A DNA stretch of 64,000 nucleotides from Stella humosa. Lineage in GTDB: Bacteria; Pseudomonadota; Alphaproteobacteria; ATCC43930; Allostellaceae. The stretch's first letter is position 1, and each line of letters opens with the position of its first letter. Position numbers and translations under genes: made by a program. The notes beneath the pieces were generated by a model. The model was not told the origin of the DNA. It searched no databases and saw only the letters and a program-made list of their open reading frames with translations. Of the stretch, positions 25,266 through 35,075 are shown piece after piece. The stretch is from positions 818,001 through 882,000 of the forward strand of contig NZ_AP019700.1 in the NCBI RefSeq assembly GCF_006738645.1, given 5' to 3'.

Positions 25266-26893
25266 ACCGCCGCGGCCGGCACCCCGTCCGCGGCGACGCG
25301 GGCGCGCAGTTCGCGCCGGATGATCTTGCCCGTCGCCGTCATCGGCAGGGCATCGACGAAGGCGACGTGGCGGGGATACTCGTGGGCGGCCAGGCGCGTG
25401 CGCACCCAGCCCTGGATCTCCCGCGCCAGCGCGTCGGACGGCGGATGGCCCGGCTTCAGCACCAGCCAGGCCATCACCGCCTCGGTCCGCAGGGGGTCCG
25501 GCACGCCGATGGCGGCCGCCATGGCGACCGCCGGGTGGCCCAGCAGGCAGTCCTCGATCTCGCCGGGACCAATGCGGTAGCCGGCCGACGTGATCACGTC
25601 GTCGTCGCGCCCGACATAATGCAGGTAGCCGTCCTCGTCCGCCCGGCCGAGGTCGCCCGTCACCAGCCAGTCGCCGACGAACTTGGCGGCCGTGGCGGCC
25701 GGGTTGTTCCAATAGCCGAGGAACATCACCGGGTCGGGCCGGCGCACGGCGATGGCCCCCGTCTCGCCCGCCGGCAGTTCACGCCCCTGGCCGTCGATGA
25801 TGGCGACCCGGTGGCCAGGGATGGGTTTGCCCATGGCGCCTGGCCGGACCGGGAACAGGCTGGCGCAGTTGCCGACCACGAGGTTGCATTCGGTCTGGCC
25901 GTAGAACTCGTGCGGCGTCACCCCCAGGGTCGCCCGGCTCCAGGCCAGCAACTCGGCGCCCAGCGTCTCCCCGCCCGATCCGATGGTGCGTAGGGCCAGG
26001 CCCGCGGGCGGCCGCGCACCCGACTGGCGCAGGAACTTCAGCGCGGTCGGCGGGAAGAAGACGTTGCGCACGCCGTGGCGCGCCATCATCGCCAATGCCG
26101 CATCGGGATCGAACTTGCGGGCGCGGTGGGCCAGCACGGGCACGCCGTGGTGCCAGGACGGCAGCAGCACGTCGAGCAGCCCGCCGATCCAGGCCCAATC
26201 GGCCGGCGTCCAGAACAGGTCGCCCGGCGCCGGAAAGAAATCATGCGGCAGTTCCACCCCCGGCAGATGCCCCAGCAGGACCCGGTGGGCGTGCAGCGCG
26301 CCCTTGGGCGGCCCGGTGGTGCCCGAGGTGTAGATGATCAGCGCCGGGTCGTCGGCCGCGGTATCGACGGTCGCGAACCGGTCGGACGCCCGCTCCAGCA
26401 GGTTCCAGAACGGCCGGTCGCCACCGTCGATGCGGATGATGTGGGCAAGGCCGGGCAGCCGGTCGCGGATGCCCTCGACCTTGGCCGCGTTCTCCTCGTC
26501 GGTGACGAGCAGGCGGGCGCCGGAATCGCCCAGGCGGTACTCCAACGCCTCGGGCCCGAACAGGGTGAAGAGCGGCACCGCGATCAGGCCGGCCTTGTAG
26601 GCGGCGACATGGGCGATCGCCGTCTCCGGCCCTTGCGACAGCAGGATGCCGACCCGGTCGCCCCGTTGCAGCCCGAGGCCCACCAGCACGTTGGCAAAGC
26701 GGTTCGACGCCAGCGCGACATCGCGGAAGCCCAGCCGCGTCACCCGGCCGGCTTCGTCCTCGAAGATCAGCGCGGGCCGGTTGCCGGCCGCGGCATGGCG
26801 GTCGACGACGTCGCTGCCGATGTTGAAGCGGTCGGGCACGGCCCAGCGGAACCGGTCGACGAGGGCGCGATGGTCGGTCGTGCGGTGGAGCAT
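25262..26893 (-). CDS. AMP-forming acyl-CoA synthetase
   Basis: A 543-residue ANL-superfamily ligase. Core motifs are the phosphate loop IIYTSGTTGPPKGALHAH, the A5-like EFYGQTECNLVVGNC, the hinge VTGDLGRADEDGYLHYVGR, and the catalytic lysine in MTATGKIIRREL near the C-terminus. The YGQTE and WTPADWAWIGGLLDVLLPSW segments are typical of medium-chain acyl-CoA synthetases. It activates a carboxylic acid with ATP and CoA in the cytoplasm, giving AMP and pyrophosphate. It lies 31 bases downstream of the hybrid histidine kinase gene on the same strand. The chain-length preference is inferred only. Confidence 0.92.
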   Translation of the reverse strand: MLHRTTDHRALVDRFRWAVPDRFNIGSDVVDRHAAAGNRPALIFEDEAGRVTRLGFRDVALASNRFANVLVGLGLQRGDRVGILLSQGPETAIAHVAAYKAGLIAVPLFTLFGPEALEYRLGDSGARLLVTDEENAAKVEGIRDRLPGLAHIIRIDGGDRPFWNLLERASDRFATVDTAADDPALIIYTSGTTGPPKGALHAHRVLLGHLPGVELPHDFFPAPGDLFWTPADWAWIGGLLDVLLPSWHHGVPVLAHRARKFDPDAALAMMARHGVRNVFFPPTALKFLRQSGARPPAGLALRTIGSGGETLGAELLAWSRATLGVTPHEFYGQTECNLVVGNCASLFPVRPGAMGKPIPGHRVAIIDGQGRELPAGETGAIAVRRPDPVMFLGYWNNPAATAAKFVGDWLVTGDLGRADEDGYLHYVGRDDDVITSAGYRIGPGEIEDCLLGHPAVAMAAAIGVPDPLRTEAVMAWLVLKPGHPPSDALAREIQGWVRTRLAAHEYPRHVAFVDALPMTATGKIIRRELRARVAADGVPAAAV

Positions 26894-26924
26894 GGCCCAT
26901 ACTCGACCGATCGGCGCCCGTCCG

Positions 26925-29111
26925 TCACCTGCTCCGTGGTGTCCCGCCGCGCCGGAAGGGTTCGAGGCTGCGAAACAGCAGGTCCAGGTCGATCGGCTTC
27001 AGCAGTACCCCGTTCATCCCTGCGGCCAGGCACTCGTCGCGCTGATGGGTGGTCGGGTCGGCGGTGAGCCCGAAGATCGGCACGTCGCGAGCGGGGCCGT
27101 CCAGGGTGCGGATCCGGCGGGTCGCCTCGACGCCGTCGAGGTTGGGCATCCAGACGTCCATCAGCACGGCGTCGAACCGACCGCCGGCAACCGCCTCTAC
27201 GGCTGCTGCACCATCGCCGACGATGGCCACGCGGACGCCTTGCGATTCCAGCAACCCGCGGATGACGGCCTGATTGATCTCCACGTCCTCGGCCACCAGG
27301 ATTGCCAGCGGATGTTCGTTGGTGGCCGGCGCTGCGGCTGCGGCCTCGACGGGCGGGGCGTCGGCAACGGCAAGCGCCAGGCGGACCTGGAACCGGCTGC
27401 CCTGGCCGACGCGGCTGGCCACCCGGATGTCGCCGCCCATCATCCGGGCGAACTGCCGCGCGATCGCCAGTCCCAGGCCCGTCCCGCCGAAGCGCCGGGT
27501 GGTGGACAGATCTGCCTGCTGGAACGGCTCGAAGATGCCGGCCAGGCGATCGGCCGGAATGCCGGGGCCGCTGTCCGATACCTCGATGCACAGCGCGGTC
27601 GGGGTTCCCGCCGGATCGCCGGCCGCCGCGCCCTCGATCGTCGTCCGGATGTCGATCCCGCCCGTCGTCGTGAACTTCACCGCGTTGCCGACCAGGTTCG
27701 CCAGGATCTGGCGGATGCGCAGCGGGTCGCCCAGCAGCCAGCAGGCGTCCCTCGGGGAATGGGCGCGCAAGGTGATGCCCTTGGCTTCCGCGGCGGCACG
27801 GAACATCGCGGCGCACTCGTCCGCGATGCGACCGGCGTCGAACGGGATTGCCTCCAGGCGCTGGAATCCCGCTTCGAACTTGGACATGTCGAGCAGGTTG
27901 TTGAGCAGCGCCAGCAGGTTCTCTCCCGCCACCTGCACGGCCGCCGACTGCTGCCGCGTCTCGCTCGGCAGGGCCGGGTTGTTCTGGATCAACCGGTTCA
28001 TGCCGAGGATCGCGTTCATCGGCGTGCGGATCTCATGGCTGAGCGTGGCCAGGAAATTGGTTTTCGCGCGGTTGGCGGCGCGGGCCGATTCCAGGGCTGC
28101 CGCCTCGCCACGGACGCGACGCAGCGCGAACAGGGTGATGAGCAAGAGCGCCAATATCGGCGGCAGGGTTTGCAGGATGCTCCAGCCAGCCTCGGCCAGC
28201 CATGCGTCCCGGATGTACCCGGTCGTCGTCGCGGTCACCGCATAGATGGGATAGCCGGGCAGCCGGCGGTACTTGATGAGCCGCTCGACTCCGTCCGGCG
28301 CGCCGGACGAGATGTAGGAGCCGGCGATCGGCGCCTTGGCAACCTGGGCGGCGAAGTTCGCGAAGGGCGTCAGTTCGTGCAGTCGCTTCCACGGCGCCGG
28401 AAAGCGGGCGAGCAGCGATCCGTCCTCGCGGAAAAGTGCCGCCGAGAACGGCTGCTCGAGCGAGGCGCGCCGATAGAACTCCTGAAAGTAATCGGGATAC
28501 ATCGACACGGCGGTGACGCCTTCGAATAGAGCGTCGCCCCGCCGCGTGCTGATCTGGAAGAATGTCACGTCGGCGGCGCGGCCCAGCAGGGCGCTGCTGA
28601 CATATGGCCCATGGTTGGGATTGTCGCGGTGGACACGGAAGTAGTTCCGGTCCGAAAGATCCAGGTCACTGGGGACCGGGGTCGAACTGGTGGTGACCAG
28701 CGGCCGCCCCCGGGCTTCCAGCACCCAGACCCCCTGGATCTGCGGCAGGGCTTCGGACAGTTTGGTCAGGCGAGACTTGAAATTCGTCTCGTCCGCGCGA
28801 ACGTCGTCGTCGTCGTAGCCGCGCAACATCTCCTGGACCTGGCTCGTGACCAGGGCCTGCGTCTCCATCACCTTGACCGCATGCTCGTGCACGAGGTCGA
28901 GGGTGTAGAGCAGGCGCGATTGCACCTCCTGCCGATTGCGGCTGTGGGTCTGCATCGCCAGCAGGGCATAGAGCGCCACGGTCAGCACGACGGTGCCGAC
29001 CGCGACCGCGCGCAGCAGGTTTGTGGCCGAGCCCAGGCGCTTCCAGGACGGCACCGCCGGCCGCAGGGGCTCGACCGCCGGGAACGCCGCGCCGGGGCGG
29101 GAGTTCGGCAT
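26925..29111 (-). CDS. Hybrid sensor histidine kinase with PDC/CACHE-type sensor and receiver
   Basis: A 728-residue inner-membrane kinase. TM1 is about residues 34-53; the periplasmic sensor spans about 55-305 and contains the PDC-like [21 protein letters not shown] and [15 protein letters not shown]2 is about 311-331. The HisKA domain carries H359 ([18 protein letters not shown]); the HATPase domain has [16 protein letters not shown] and [14 protein letters not shown]-terminal receiver (about 603-715) has the phospho-acceptor D652 in [14 protein letters not shown] and lysine in LLKPID. No output regulator or Hpt gene is adjacent, so the final acceptor is elsewhere. The ligand is probably a small organic molecule, by analogy. 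Confidence 0.92.
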   Translation of the reverse strand: MPNSRPGAAFPAVEPLRPAVPSWKRLGSATNLLRAVAVGTVVLTVALYALLAMQTHSRNRQEVQSRLLYTLDLVHEHAVKVMETQALVTSQVQEMLRGYDDDDVRADETNFKSRLTKLSEALPQIQGVWVLEARGRPLVTTSSTPVPSDLDLSDRNYFRVHRDNPNHGPYVSSALLGRAADVTFFQISTRRGDALFEGVTAVSMYPDYFQEFYRRASLEQPFSAALFREDGSLLARFPAPWKRLHELTPFANFAAQVAKAPIAGSYISSGAPDGVERLIKYRRLPGYPIYAVTATTTGYIRDAWLAEAGWSILQTLPPILALLLITLFALRRVRGEAAALESARAANRAKTNFLATLSHEIRTPMNAILGMNRLIQNNPALPSETRQQSAAVQVAGENLLALLNNLLDMSKFEAGFQRLEAIPFDAGRIADECAAMFRAAAEAKGITLRAHSPRDACWLLGDPLRIRQILANLVGNAVKFTTTGGIDIRTTIEGAAAGDPAGTPTALCIEVSDSGPGIPADRLAGIFEPFQQADLSTTRRFGGTGLGLAIARQFARMMGGDIRVASRVGQGSRFQVRLALAVADAPPVEAAAAAPATNEHPLAILVAEDVEINQAVIRGLLESQGVRVAIVGDGAAAVEAVAGGRFDAVLMDVWMPNLDGVEATRRIRTLDGPARDVPIFGLTADPTTHQRDECLAAGMNGVLLKPIDLDLLFRSLEPFRRGGTPRSR

Positions 29112-29378
29112 CAGCGGCAGCTACGCGACTGGAATGACCACTGTCGGGCCAGGTCGGGCTCGCTTCCTTTGAGCTGTTCGTTCGCTCAATCTGCCGCGGA
29201 CTATGCTCGCTATGGCGGTGCCTTGCCAGCCTCCCAGGGCGTGCTGCGGGTGCAAACGGCGCCATCTGCGTCAATCCGACGCCGCCGCCCGGATGGCGGA
29301 TCGGATTTCGTGCCTGTTGCGGCTAGGCTGGCGGACGGTCGGTCGCGCGGACCGACGGCAAGCCCTGACGGATACCCC

Positions 29379-31082
29379 ATGACGAGCAGCACGGCCCACT
29401 GGCGCGAGCGCGCCGGCACTTCCTTTTCCTGCGAGAAACAGTCGACCGTCGCCAGCGGCGCCATGGTGGTGACCAATCATCCGCTGGCGTCCGCCGCGGG
29501 GATGGAGATGCTGGCGATTGGCGGCAATGCCATCGATGCGGCGGTGGCCGCGCTGTTCACCCTGTCGGTGGTCGAGCCGATGATGGTCGGCATCTTCGGC
29601 GGCGGCACGGCGCTGCTGCGGCTGGCCGACGGCAGCGTGACGGTGCTGGACGGGCTGTCGACCGCGCCCAAGGCCGCGCGGCCGGACAGCTACACGCCCG
29701 TCTCCGATACCTGGCCCGGATACATGGAGGTCGCGGGCCGCGCCAACGCGATCGGTGCCAGCGCGGTGGCGGCACCCGGCAGCCTGAAAGGCTGGTGCGA
29801 GGCGCTCGAGCGCCATGGCCGGCTCGACCTCGCCACCGTGATCGACCCCGCCATCCGCCATGCGTCGCGCGGCTTCCGCGCCAGCCCGTTCCTGTCGGAC
29901 TGCATCAAGTCGGTGGCCCAGGACCTCGCGCTGGACCCGGCCATCGCCGCCTTGCTGCTGCCGGGCGGCAGCGCCGTGGCGTCGGGGTCGCTTTTCGTGC
30001 AGGCCGAACTGGCCGACACCCTGCGCGCGATCGCCAAGGAGGGGCCGGGCGTCCTCTATGGCGGCGCCATCGGCGCGATCGCGGCCGAGCATCTGGAGAA
30101 GAACGGCTCGCTGCTGACGGCGGCCGACCTCGTCGAATACCGCACCGTCGACCGCCAGCCGGTGCGTGGCACCTATCGCGGGGTGGAGATCGTGGGGGCG
30201 CCGCCGCCGACCTCGGGCGGGGTCCACATCGTCCAGATGCTGAACCTGCTGGAGGGCTTCGACATCGCCGGCCTCGGCTTCGGCACGGCCGAGACGCTGC
30301 ACCTGATCCTGGAGGCGATGAAGATCGCCGCCGCGGACCGCTTGGCCGCCACCGCCGACCCGGCCTTCGTCACCACCCCGGTCGAGCGGCTGATGTCCAA
30401 GGACTATGCTGACCTGCGCCGGTCCGAGATCCGGCCGACGGCGGCCAGTCAGTTCGCCGCCCGCATCCTTCAGAACGAATCGCCCAACACCACCCACGTC
30501 ACCGTGGCCGATCGCGAGGGCAACGTCGTCGCCTCCACCCAGACGCTGAACAGCGTCTTCGGCGCCCGCATCCTCATCCCCGGCACCGGCATCGTCCCCA
30601 ACAACTACATGTACCTGTTCGACCCGCACCCCGGGAACGCCTTGTCGCTGGCCCCAGGCAAGCGTCTGACCAGCACCCAGTCGCCGCTGCTGGCCTATCG
30701 CGACGGTCGGCTTGCCTATGCGCTGGGCCTGCCCGGCGGCATGCGGCTCTATGGTGCGGCGATGCAGGCGATCCTCAACCTGGTCGACCACCGAATGAGC
30801 TTGCAGGAGGCCGTCGAGGCGCCGCGCATCTGGACCCAGGGGCAGGAGGCGGAGATCGAGAAGGGGGTGCCGGAAACGGTCCGCGCCGCCGTCGCCGGGT
30901 TCGGCCACGAGGTGGTGGCGGTGCCTCATGTGGCCGGCGGCATGTGCGCGATCGAGTTCCACCCCGACGGCGAAATGACCGGTGCCGCCTGCTGGCGCGC
31001 CGATGGCGTCGCGGCCGGCCTGTCCGGCGGCCAGGCCCGGCCGGGCACGCGGTTCTATCCGGACCCGACGCGACGGAGCTGA
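29379..31082 (+). CDS. Gamma-glutamyltransferase family protein (Ntn hydrolase)
   Basis: A 567-residue protein of the GGT family. It contains AMVVTNHPLASAAGMEMLAIGGNAIDA at the start, and the self-cleavage site is NTTHVTVADREGN with the predicted nucleophile Thr371 (Thr-Thr-His-x-x-Val-x-Asp). Later GGT motifs include STQTLNSVFGARI, PGKRLTSTQSP and ALGLPGGMR. Normal GGTs are exported, but no signal peptide is visible after ATG 29379, so this one may be cytoplasmic and act on a non-glutathione gamma-glutamyl or acyl substrate. It is divergent from the sensor kinase; the 267-base gap between them shows no further gene. Confidence 0.88.
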   Translation: MTSSTAHWRERAGTSFSCEKQSTVASGAMVVTNHPLASAAGMEMLAIGGNAIDAAVAALFTLSVVEPMMVGIFGGGTALLRLADGSVTVLDGLSTAPKAARPDSYTPVSDTWPGYMEVAGRANAIGASAVAAPGSLKGWCEALERHGRLDLATVIDPAIRHASRGFRASPFLSDCIKSVAQDLALDPAIAALLLPGGSAVASGSLFVQAELADTLRAIAKEGPGVLYGGAIGAIAAEHLEKNGSLLTAADLVEYRTVDRQPVRGTYRGVEIVGAPPPTSGGVHIVQMLNLLEGFDIAGLGFGTAETLHLILEAMKIAAADRLAATADPAFVTTPVERLMSKDYADLRRSEIRPTAASQFAARILQNESPNTTHVTVADREGNVVASTQTLNSVFGARILIPGTGIVPNNYMYLFDPHPGNALSLAPGKRLTSTQSPLLAYRDGRLAYALGLPGGMRLYGAAMQAILNLVDHRMSLQEAVEAPRIWTQGQEAEIEKGVPETVRAAVAGFGHEVVAVPHVAGGMCAIEFHPDGEMTGAACWRADGVAAGLSGGQARPGTRFYPDPTRRS

Positions 31083-31168
31083 CCCGGCCGGGCGAAAGAG
31101 TCGCTGCCGGCTGAACCTCCGCGCGATACCCTGCGTCCCAGGTTCACGGCAACCTGGGCGAGGCAGGC

Positions 31169-32191
31169 ATGGCAACGATCACCGGCAGCGACGCGTCCGA
31201 AACCCTGGTCGGCACGGATGGCGACGACACGATCGACGGGCTGGATGGCAACGACACCCTGTCCGGCCTGGCCGGCACGGACGTGATCGAGGGCCGCGGC
31301 GGCAACGACCGGATCGAGGGCGGCCCCGGCGATGATCAGCTTGGCGGCGGCGATGGCGACGACACGATCTGGGCCGGCAGCGCCACCGTCGCGGACGCCA
31401 GCGGCAATACCCTCTATGGCGATCCGGGCGCCGACCTGCTGATCGGCAGCGACGGCGGCGACTATCTGGTGGGCTGGATCGGGGCCGACACGATGCTGGG
31501 CGGGGGCGGCGACGACCTCATCCTGGGCGGGCCGGACGGGGACCATCTGGAAGGTGCCGGCGGCAACGACACGATCTTCGGCGGCGTGCCGGACGACATT
31601 GGCGACTCGGGCATGGATGTCATCGACGGCGGTGACGGCGACGACGAGATCGTGGCGGGCGACGGCGACGATGTCGTCTATGGCGGGGCCGGGGACGATG
31701 CGGTCAACGGCAATACCGGCGACGACCTCGTCTATGGCGGTCCGGGCCGGGATTTCGTGCGCGGCGGCCAGGAATCGGACGTCGTGTTCGGCGGCGATGG
31801 CGACGACTGGCATGTGAACGGCAACCTTGGGGTGGACTTCGTCGAAGGCGGGGCGGGCGACGACCTCGTGCGTGGCGGCCAGGGCGACGACTTCGTCTAT
31901 GGCGGCGACGGCGCGGACACGGTCTGGGGCGACCTCGGCGCCGATATCCTGGGCGGTGGCGAGGGCCAGGACCTGTTCGTCTTTGCCGCCGCCAGCGGGT
32001 CGGACCGGGTCCTCGACTTCGCGCCGGGCGTCGACCGCATCGCCATGGCGCTCGACGCGGCGGAGATCCTGTCCCGCACGACCGATCAGGCCGGCGGCGC
32101 GGTCATCGACCTCGGTGCCGGCGACATGCTGGTCCTGGCCGGGGTGGTCCGGGCGGACCTGTCGGCCGGCGATTTCGTCTTCCTGCTATAG
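31169..32191 (+). CDS. RTX calcium-binding repeat protein, likely type I secreted
   Basis: A 340-residue protein built almost entirely of RTX nonapeptides (GGxGxDxUx): for example GGNDRIEGGPGDDQLGGGDG and AGDDLVRGGQGDDFVYGGDG. Repeats fill about residues 5-265; the last ~70 residues form a non-repetitive cap (VFAAASGSDRVLDFAPGVDR) ending GDFVFLL. There is no N-terminal signal peptide. An acidic residue followed by hydrophobic residues at the extreme C-terminus fits type I secretion signals of PrtD-type exporters. It would fold with calcium outside the cell. It shares the module FVRGGQ...DDWHVNGN with the RTX protein at 34020. Confidence 0.87.
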   Translation: MATITGSDASETLVGTDGDDTIDGLDGNDTLSGLAGTDVIEGRGGNDRIEGGPGDDQLGGGDGDDTIWAGSATVADASGNTLYGDPGADLLIGSDGGDYLVGWIGADTMLGGGGDDLILGGPDGDHLEGAGGNDTIFGGVPDDIGDSGMDVIDGGDGDDEIVAGDGDDVVYGGAGDDAVNGNTGDDLVYGGPGRDFVRGGQESDVVFGGDGDDWHVNGNLGVDFVEGGAGDDLVRGGQGDDFVYGGDGADTVWGDLGADILGGGEGQDLFVFAAASGSDRVLDFAPGVDRIAMALDAAEILSRTTDQAGGAVIDLGAGDMLVLAGVVRADLSAGDFVFLL

Positions 32192-32256
32192 CGGGATGGC
32201 CACCGCCTGCAGGCGGCTGTAATCCTTCCCCGCTCAATCCTGCGAGGAAGTGCCTG

Positions 32257-33228
32257 ATGGTGAATGCGGCGGTGGTCGGCCTCGGCCGATGGGGACAGGT
32301 CCTGGTCAATGCGGCCAAGGGCAGCGACAAGATCCGCTTCGTGGCGGGTTGTACCGGCACGCCGGCCAAGGCGGTGGACTTCGCCCGGTCGAGCGGCTTC
32401 GACCTGTTGCCCGACTATGCGGCCGTCCTGGCCGATCCGCGCGTCGAGGCGGTGGTCCTGGCCACGCCGCACACCCAGCATGTCGAGCAGGTGAAGGCGG
32501 CCGCCGCGGTCGGCAAGCACGTCTTCTGCGACAAGCCTTTCACGCTGACCAAGGCCAGTGCCGCCGATGCGGTCGCCGCCTGTTCGGCGGCCGGGGTGAA
32601 GCTGGCGGTCGGCCACAACCGCCGCTTCCTGCCCGGCTATGTCGAACTGGGCCAGCTCATCGCCGGGGGCGACCTTGGCCAGGTGCTGCAGGTCGAGGGC
32701 GCGGTGACGGGTTCTGGCGCCTTCTCCTACGCTCCCGACGGCTGGCGCGCCAAGCCGACCGAGAGCCCGGCCGGCGGCATGACGGCGCTCGGCATCCATA
32801 TGGTGGATGCGCTCATCGGTCTGCTGGGGCCGGTGAAGGCGGTGACGGCGCTGAGCTGGCGCCGGGCCATCGAAATCCCGATCGACGACACGACCGCGAT
32901 GCTGCTGCATTTCGCCAGCGGCGCTGCCGGCACGCTGGTGACCTCGCCCGCCACCGGCCAGGCGTGGCGCATCCAGGTCTACGGCACCAAGGGCACGGCC
33001 GAGATGCGGGGCGAGACGCAGCTCATCGTCAGCCGCATCGGCGCCAAGCCGGAAGTGCGCGAGTACGCACCCGTCAACAAGGAACGGGCGGAGCTGGAGG
33101 CGTTCGCCGACATGGTGGCTCACGGTGCCGCCTATCCGGTGACCGATGCCGACGCCATCAACGGCGTGTCGGTGCTGGAGCAGGTGGAGCTGTCGGCGCG
33201 CGCCGGCCGCTGGCTCGACGTGCCCTGA
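32257..33228 (+). CDS. Gfo/Idh/MocA-family oxidoreductase
   Basis: A 323-residue NAD(P)-dependent dehydrogenase. The Rossmann start is AAVVGLGRWGQVLVNAA, and the family's catalytic lysine motif appears as HVFCDKPFTLT (normally EKP). Later features are LAVGHNRRFLPGYVELG and GGGMTALGIHMVD-like GGMTALGIHMVDALIG, which carries the active-site Asp/His region. Members oxidise or reduce sugars, inositols or related polyols in the cytoplasm. It precedes a HAD phosphatase by 29 bases, so the two may form a small sugar-metabolism operon between two RTX genes. The substrate is unknown. Confidence 0.88.
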   Translation: MVNAAVVGLGRWGQVLVNAAKGSDKIRFVAGCTGTPAKAVDFARSSGFDLLPDYAAVLADPRVEAVVLATPHTQHVEQVKAAAAVGKHVFCDKPFTLTKASAADAVAACSAAGVKLAVGHNRRFLPGYVELGQLIAGGDLGQVLQVEGAVTGSGAFSYAPDGWRAKPTESPAGGMTALGIHMVDALIGLLGPVKAVTALSWRRAIEIPIDDTTAMLLHFASGAAGTLVTSPATGQAWRIQVYGTKGTAEMRGETQLIVSRIGAKPEVREYAPVNKERAELEAFADMVAHGAAYPVTDADAINGVSVLEQVELSARAGRWLDVP

Positions 33229-33257
33229 TCGCCGCCGTCCAGATCCAGGAACCGTCC

Positions 33258-33923
33258 ATGTCGCTGGCCCGCGTCCCCGCCGCCGTCGTCTTCGACATGG
33301 ACGGCCTCCTCTTCGACACCGAGACCCTCTATCGCGAGGCGGCCGTCGCCGCGGTCGCCGAGCGTGGCCGGGATTTGCCCGATGCGCTGTTCCTCAGCTT
33401 GATCGGCCGGCCCTGGCCCACCAACCGGACGGCCCTGCTGGGCCATTACGGCGCGGACTTCGCCGTGGATGCCTTCCGCGACGACAGCCTCGCCCGGTTC
33501 GAGGCGCTGGTCGCGACCCGGCTGGCGCTGAAGCCTGGCGCGCTGCGGCTGCTCGACACGCTGGACGACCTGCGGCTGCCGCGGGCGATCGCGACCTCAT
33601 CGTCCCACGCCGATGCCAGCCGGAACCTGGCCGCCCACGGCATCGCCGGGCGGTTCGATGCCGTGGTGGCGCATGGCGACTACAGCCACGGCAAGCCGGC
33701 ACCCGACCCCTTCCTGCGCGCGGCCGAGCGGCTGGGCGTCGACCCGGCGCTCTGCTTGGCGCTGGAGGATTCGCACAACGGCGTGCGCTCTGCCGCGGCG
33801 GCCGGCATGGCGGTGGTGATGGTGCCGGATCTCCTCGAAGCGACCGACGACATGCGGCGGCTCTGTGCCTTCGTATCGACCGACCTGAACATGGTGTGCG
33901 ACGCGATCCTGGCTGCCTGCTGA
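33258..33923 (+). CDS. HAD-superfamily phosphatase (beta-phosphoglucomutase/GPP-like)
   Basis: A 221-residue HAD protein. Motif I is VVFDMDGLLFDTE (nucleophile and general acid Asp), motif II IATSSSHA, motif III lysine in YSHGKPAPDPFLRAAERLGV, and motif IV LALEDSHNGVRSA. The cap inserted after motif I is the helical C1 type of the beta-phosphoglucomutase and 2-deoxyglucose-6-phosphatase group. It should dephosphorylate or isomerise a small sugar phosphate in the cytoplasm. ATG 33258 follows CAGGAACCGTCC. It lies just after the oxidoreductase gene, and the pair may act on one sugar substrate. Confidence 0.88.
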   Translation: MSLARVPAAVVFDMDGLLFDTETLYREAAVAAVAERGRDLPDALFLSLIGRPWPTNRTALLGHYGADFAVDAFRDDSLARFEALVATRLALKPGALRLLDTLDDLRLPRAIATSSSHADASRNLAAHGIAGRFDAVVAHGDYSHGKPAPDPFLRAAERLGVDPALCLALEDSHNGVRSAAAAGMAVVMVPDLLEATDDMRRLCAFVSTDLNMVCDAILAAC

Positions 33924-34019
33924 TCGCCGGATCGGCGGCGATGTGCCGGCCGGCGGGAACGCCGACCGCGGCCTGCTCGTTTGGCAGGCATATCCATCCG
34001 CGGTTCAGGAGCAGCATCC

Positions 34020-34970
34020 ATGGCCTATATCCCCGGCACCAACGGCGCCGACACCCTCATCGGCACCGCCGGTCCCGATTCGATCCTTGGCGGCGGCGGC
34101 AACGACCTCGTCCGCGGCGAGGGCAGCTTCGACACGATCGACGGCGGCTTCGACAACGATTTCCTGATGGGCAATGGCGGCGACGACCTCGTCTATGGCG
34201 GTCCCGGCAGCGACACCATGTTCGGTGGCGACAACATCGACTTCTTCGGCACCGGCAACGACACGCTGATCGGCGGCGACGGCAATGACGACGGCTACGG
34301 CGGCGACGGCGGCGACCTGCTGGTCGGCGACTTCGGCGACGACGCGCTGAACGGCAACACCGGCGCCGACATCGTCTATGGCGGGCCGGGGGCCGACTTC
34401 GTGCGCGGTGGCCAGGACAACGACATCGTCTTCGGCGATGACGGCGACGACTGGCATGTGAACGGCAACATCGGCGACGACCTCGTCTATGGCGGCTTCG
34501 GCAACGACACGATGTTCGGCGGCCAGGGCCGCGACGACGTCTATGGCGAGCAGGGCGACGATGCCATTCGCGGCGACCTCGGCGACGACAACCTCTATGG
34601 CGGCTCGGGGCGCGACTATCTCTTCGGCGGGGCCGGTTTCGATCTCCTGAACGGTGGCGACGGGGCCGACACGCTGGATGGCGGGTCGGGCGCCGACACG
34701 CTCTATGGCGGCTTCGGGCCCGACGATTTCGTCGTCCTCAGCGCCTCCGGCTATGACGAGATCACCGACTTCGTCTTCGAGGATGCCGACCGCGTCGTGA
34801 TGGAGCGCAACGTCAACGGGTCGGGCATCTTCGATTTCTTCGACCTGATGGACAGGGCCTACAACGACTGGTCCGGCGGCACCGGATTCGATCTCGGCGG
34901 CGGCAACACGCTGGTCATCCGCAACCAGTCGATCGATGAGTTCCGCCAGCAGGACTTCCTCTTCGTCTGA
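34020..34970 (+). CDS. RTX calcium-binding repeat protein, likely type I secreted
   Basis: A 316-residue protein of nonapeptide repeats from about residue 8 to 235 (GGGGNDLVRGEGSFDTIDGG, GSGADTLYGGFG), then a cap (LSASGYDEITDFVFEDADRVV) ending RQQDFLFV. ATG 34020 has GGAG upstream; the ATG at 33981 lacks such support. There is no signal peptide, and the C-terminal acidic-plus-hydrophobic end fits ABC-exporter signals. About 26 residues around DFVRGGQ and DDWHVNGN are nearly identical in protein and DNA to the RTX protein at 31169, so the two genes share ancestry. A likely terminator follows. Confidence 0.87.
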   Translation: MAYIPGTNGADTLIGTAGPDSILGGGGNDLVRGEGSFDTIDGGFDNDFLMGNGGDDLVYGGPGSDTMFGGDNIDFFGTGNDTLIGGDGNDDGYGGDGGDLLVGDFGDDALNGNTGADIVYGGPGADFVRGGQDNDIVFGDDGDDWHVNGNIGDDLVYGGFGNDTMFGGQGRDDVYGEQGDDAIRGDLGDDNLYGGSGRDYLFGGAGFDLLNGGDGADTLDGGSGADTLYGGFGPDDFVVLSASGYDEITDFVFEDADRVVMERNVNGSGIFDFFDLMDRAYNDWSGGTGFDLGGGNTLVIRNQSIDEFRQQDFLFV

Positions 34971-34980
34971 GCCGGACTGA

Positions 34981-35015
34981 GGGCCCGCGGCCGCGCGATG
35001 CCGGCCGCGGGTCCC
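34981..35015 (+). terminator. Probable terminator after the RTX gene
   Basis: GGGCCCGCGGCC (34981-34992) pairs with GGCCGCGGGTCCC (35003-35015) through one bulged T, around a ten-base loop, and begins ten bases after the RTX stop codon. The following T-run is very short (TTG), so Rho-independent termination may be weak. Confidence 0.45.
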
Positions 35016-35042
35016 TTGAACGGCTGATCGCAAACACGCGAT

Positions 35043-35067
35043 AGTCCCCCGGCATCGACGGGGGACT
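35043..35067 (+). promoter_or_regulatory. Hairpin over the ribosome site of the first CphA-like gene
   Basis: AGTCCCCC (35043-35050) and GGGGGACT (35060-35067) are exact inverted copies with a nine-base loop. The right arm contains the GGGGGA that would serve as ribosome binding site for ATG 35076, so the folded mRNA would hide it. This could restrain translation; whether it responds to a ligand or protein is unknown. Confidence 0.45.
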
Positions 35068-35075
35068 GCGGGCGG

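Noticed and set aside
32200-32215. Short GC palindrome CCGCCTGCAGGCGG after the RTX gene at 31169
   Set aside because: It has almost no loop and no T-run, so I cannot support it as a terminator or operator.
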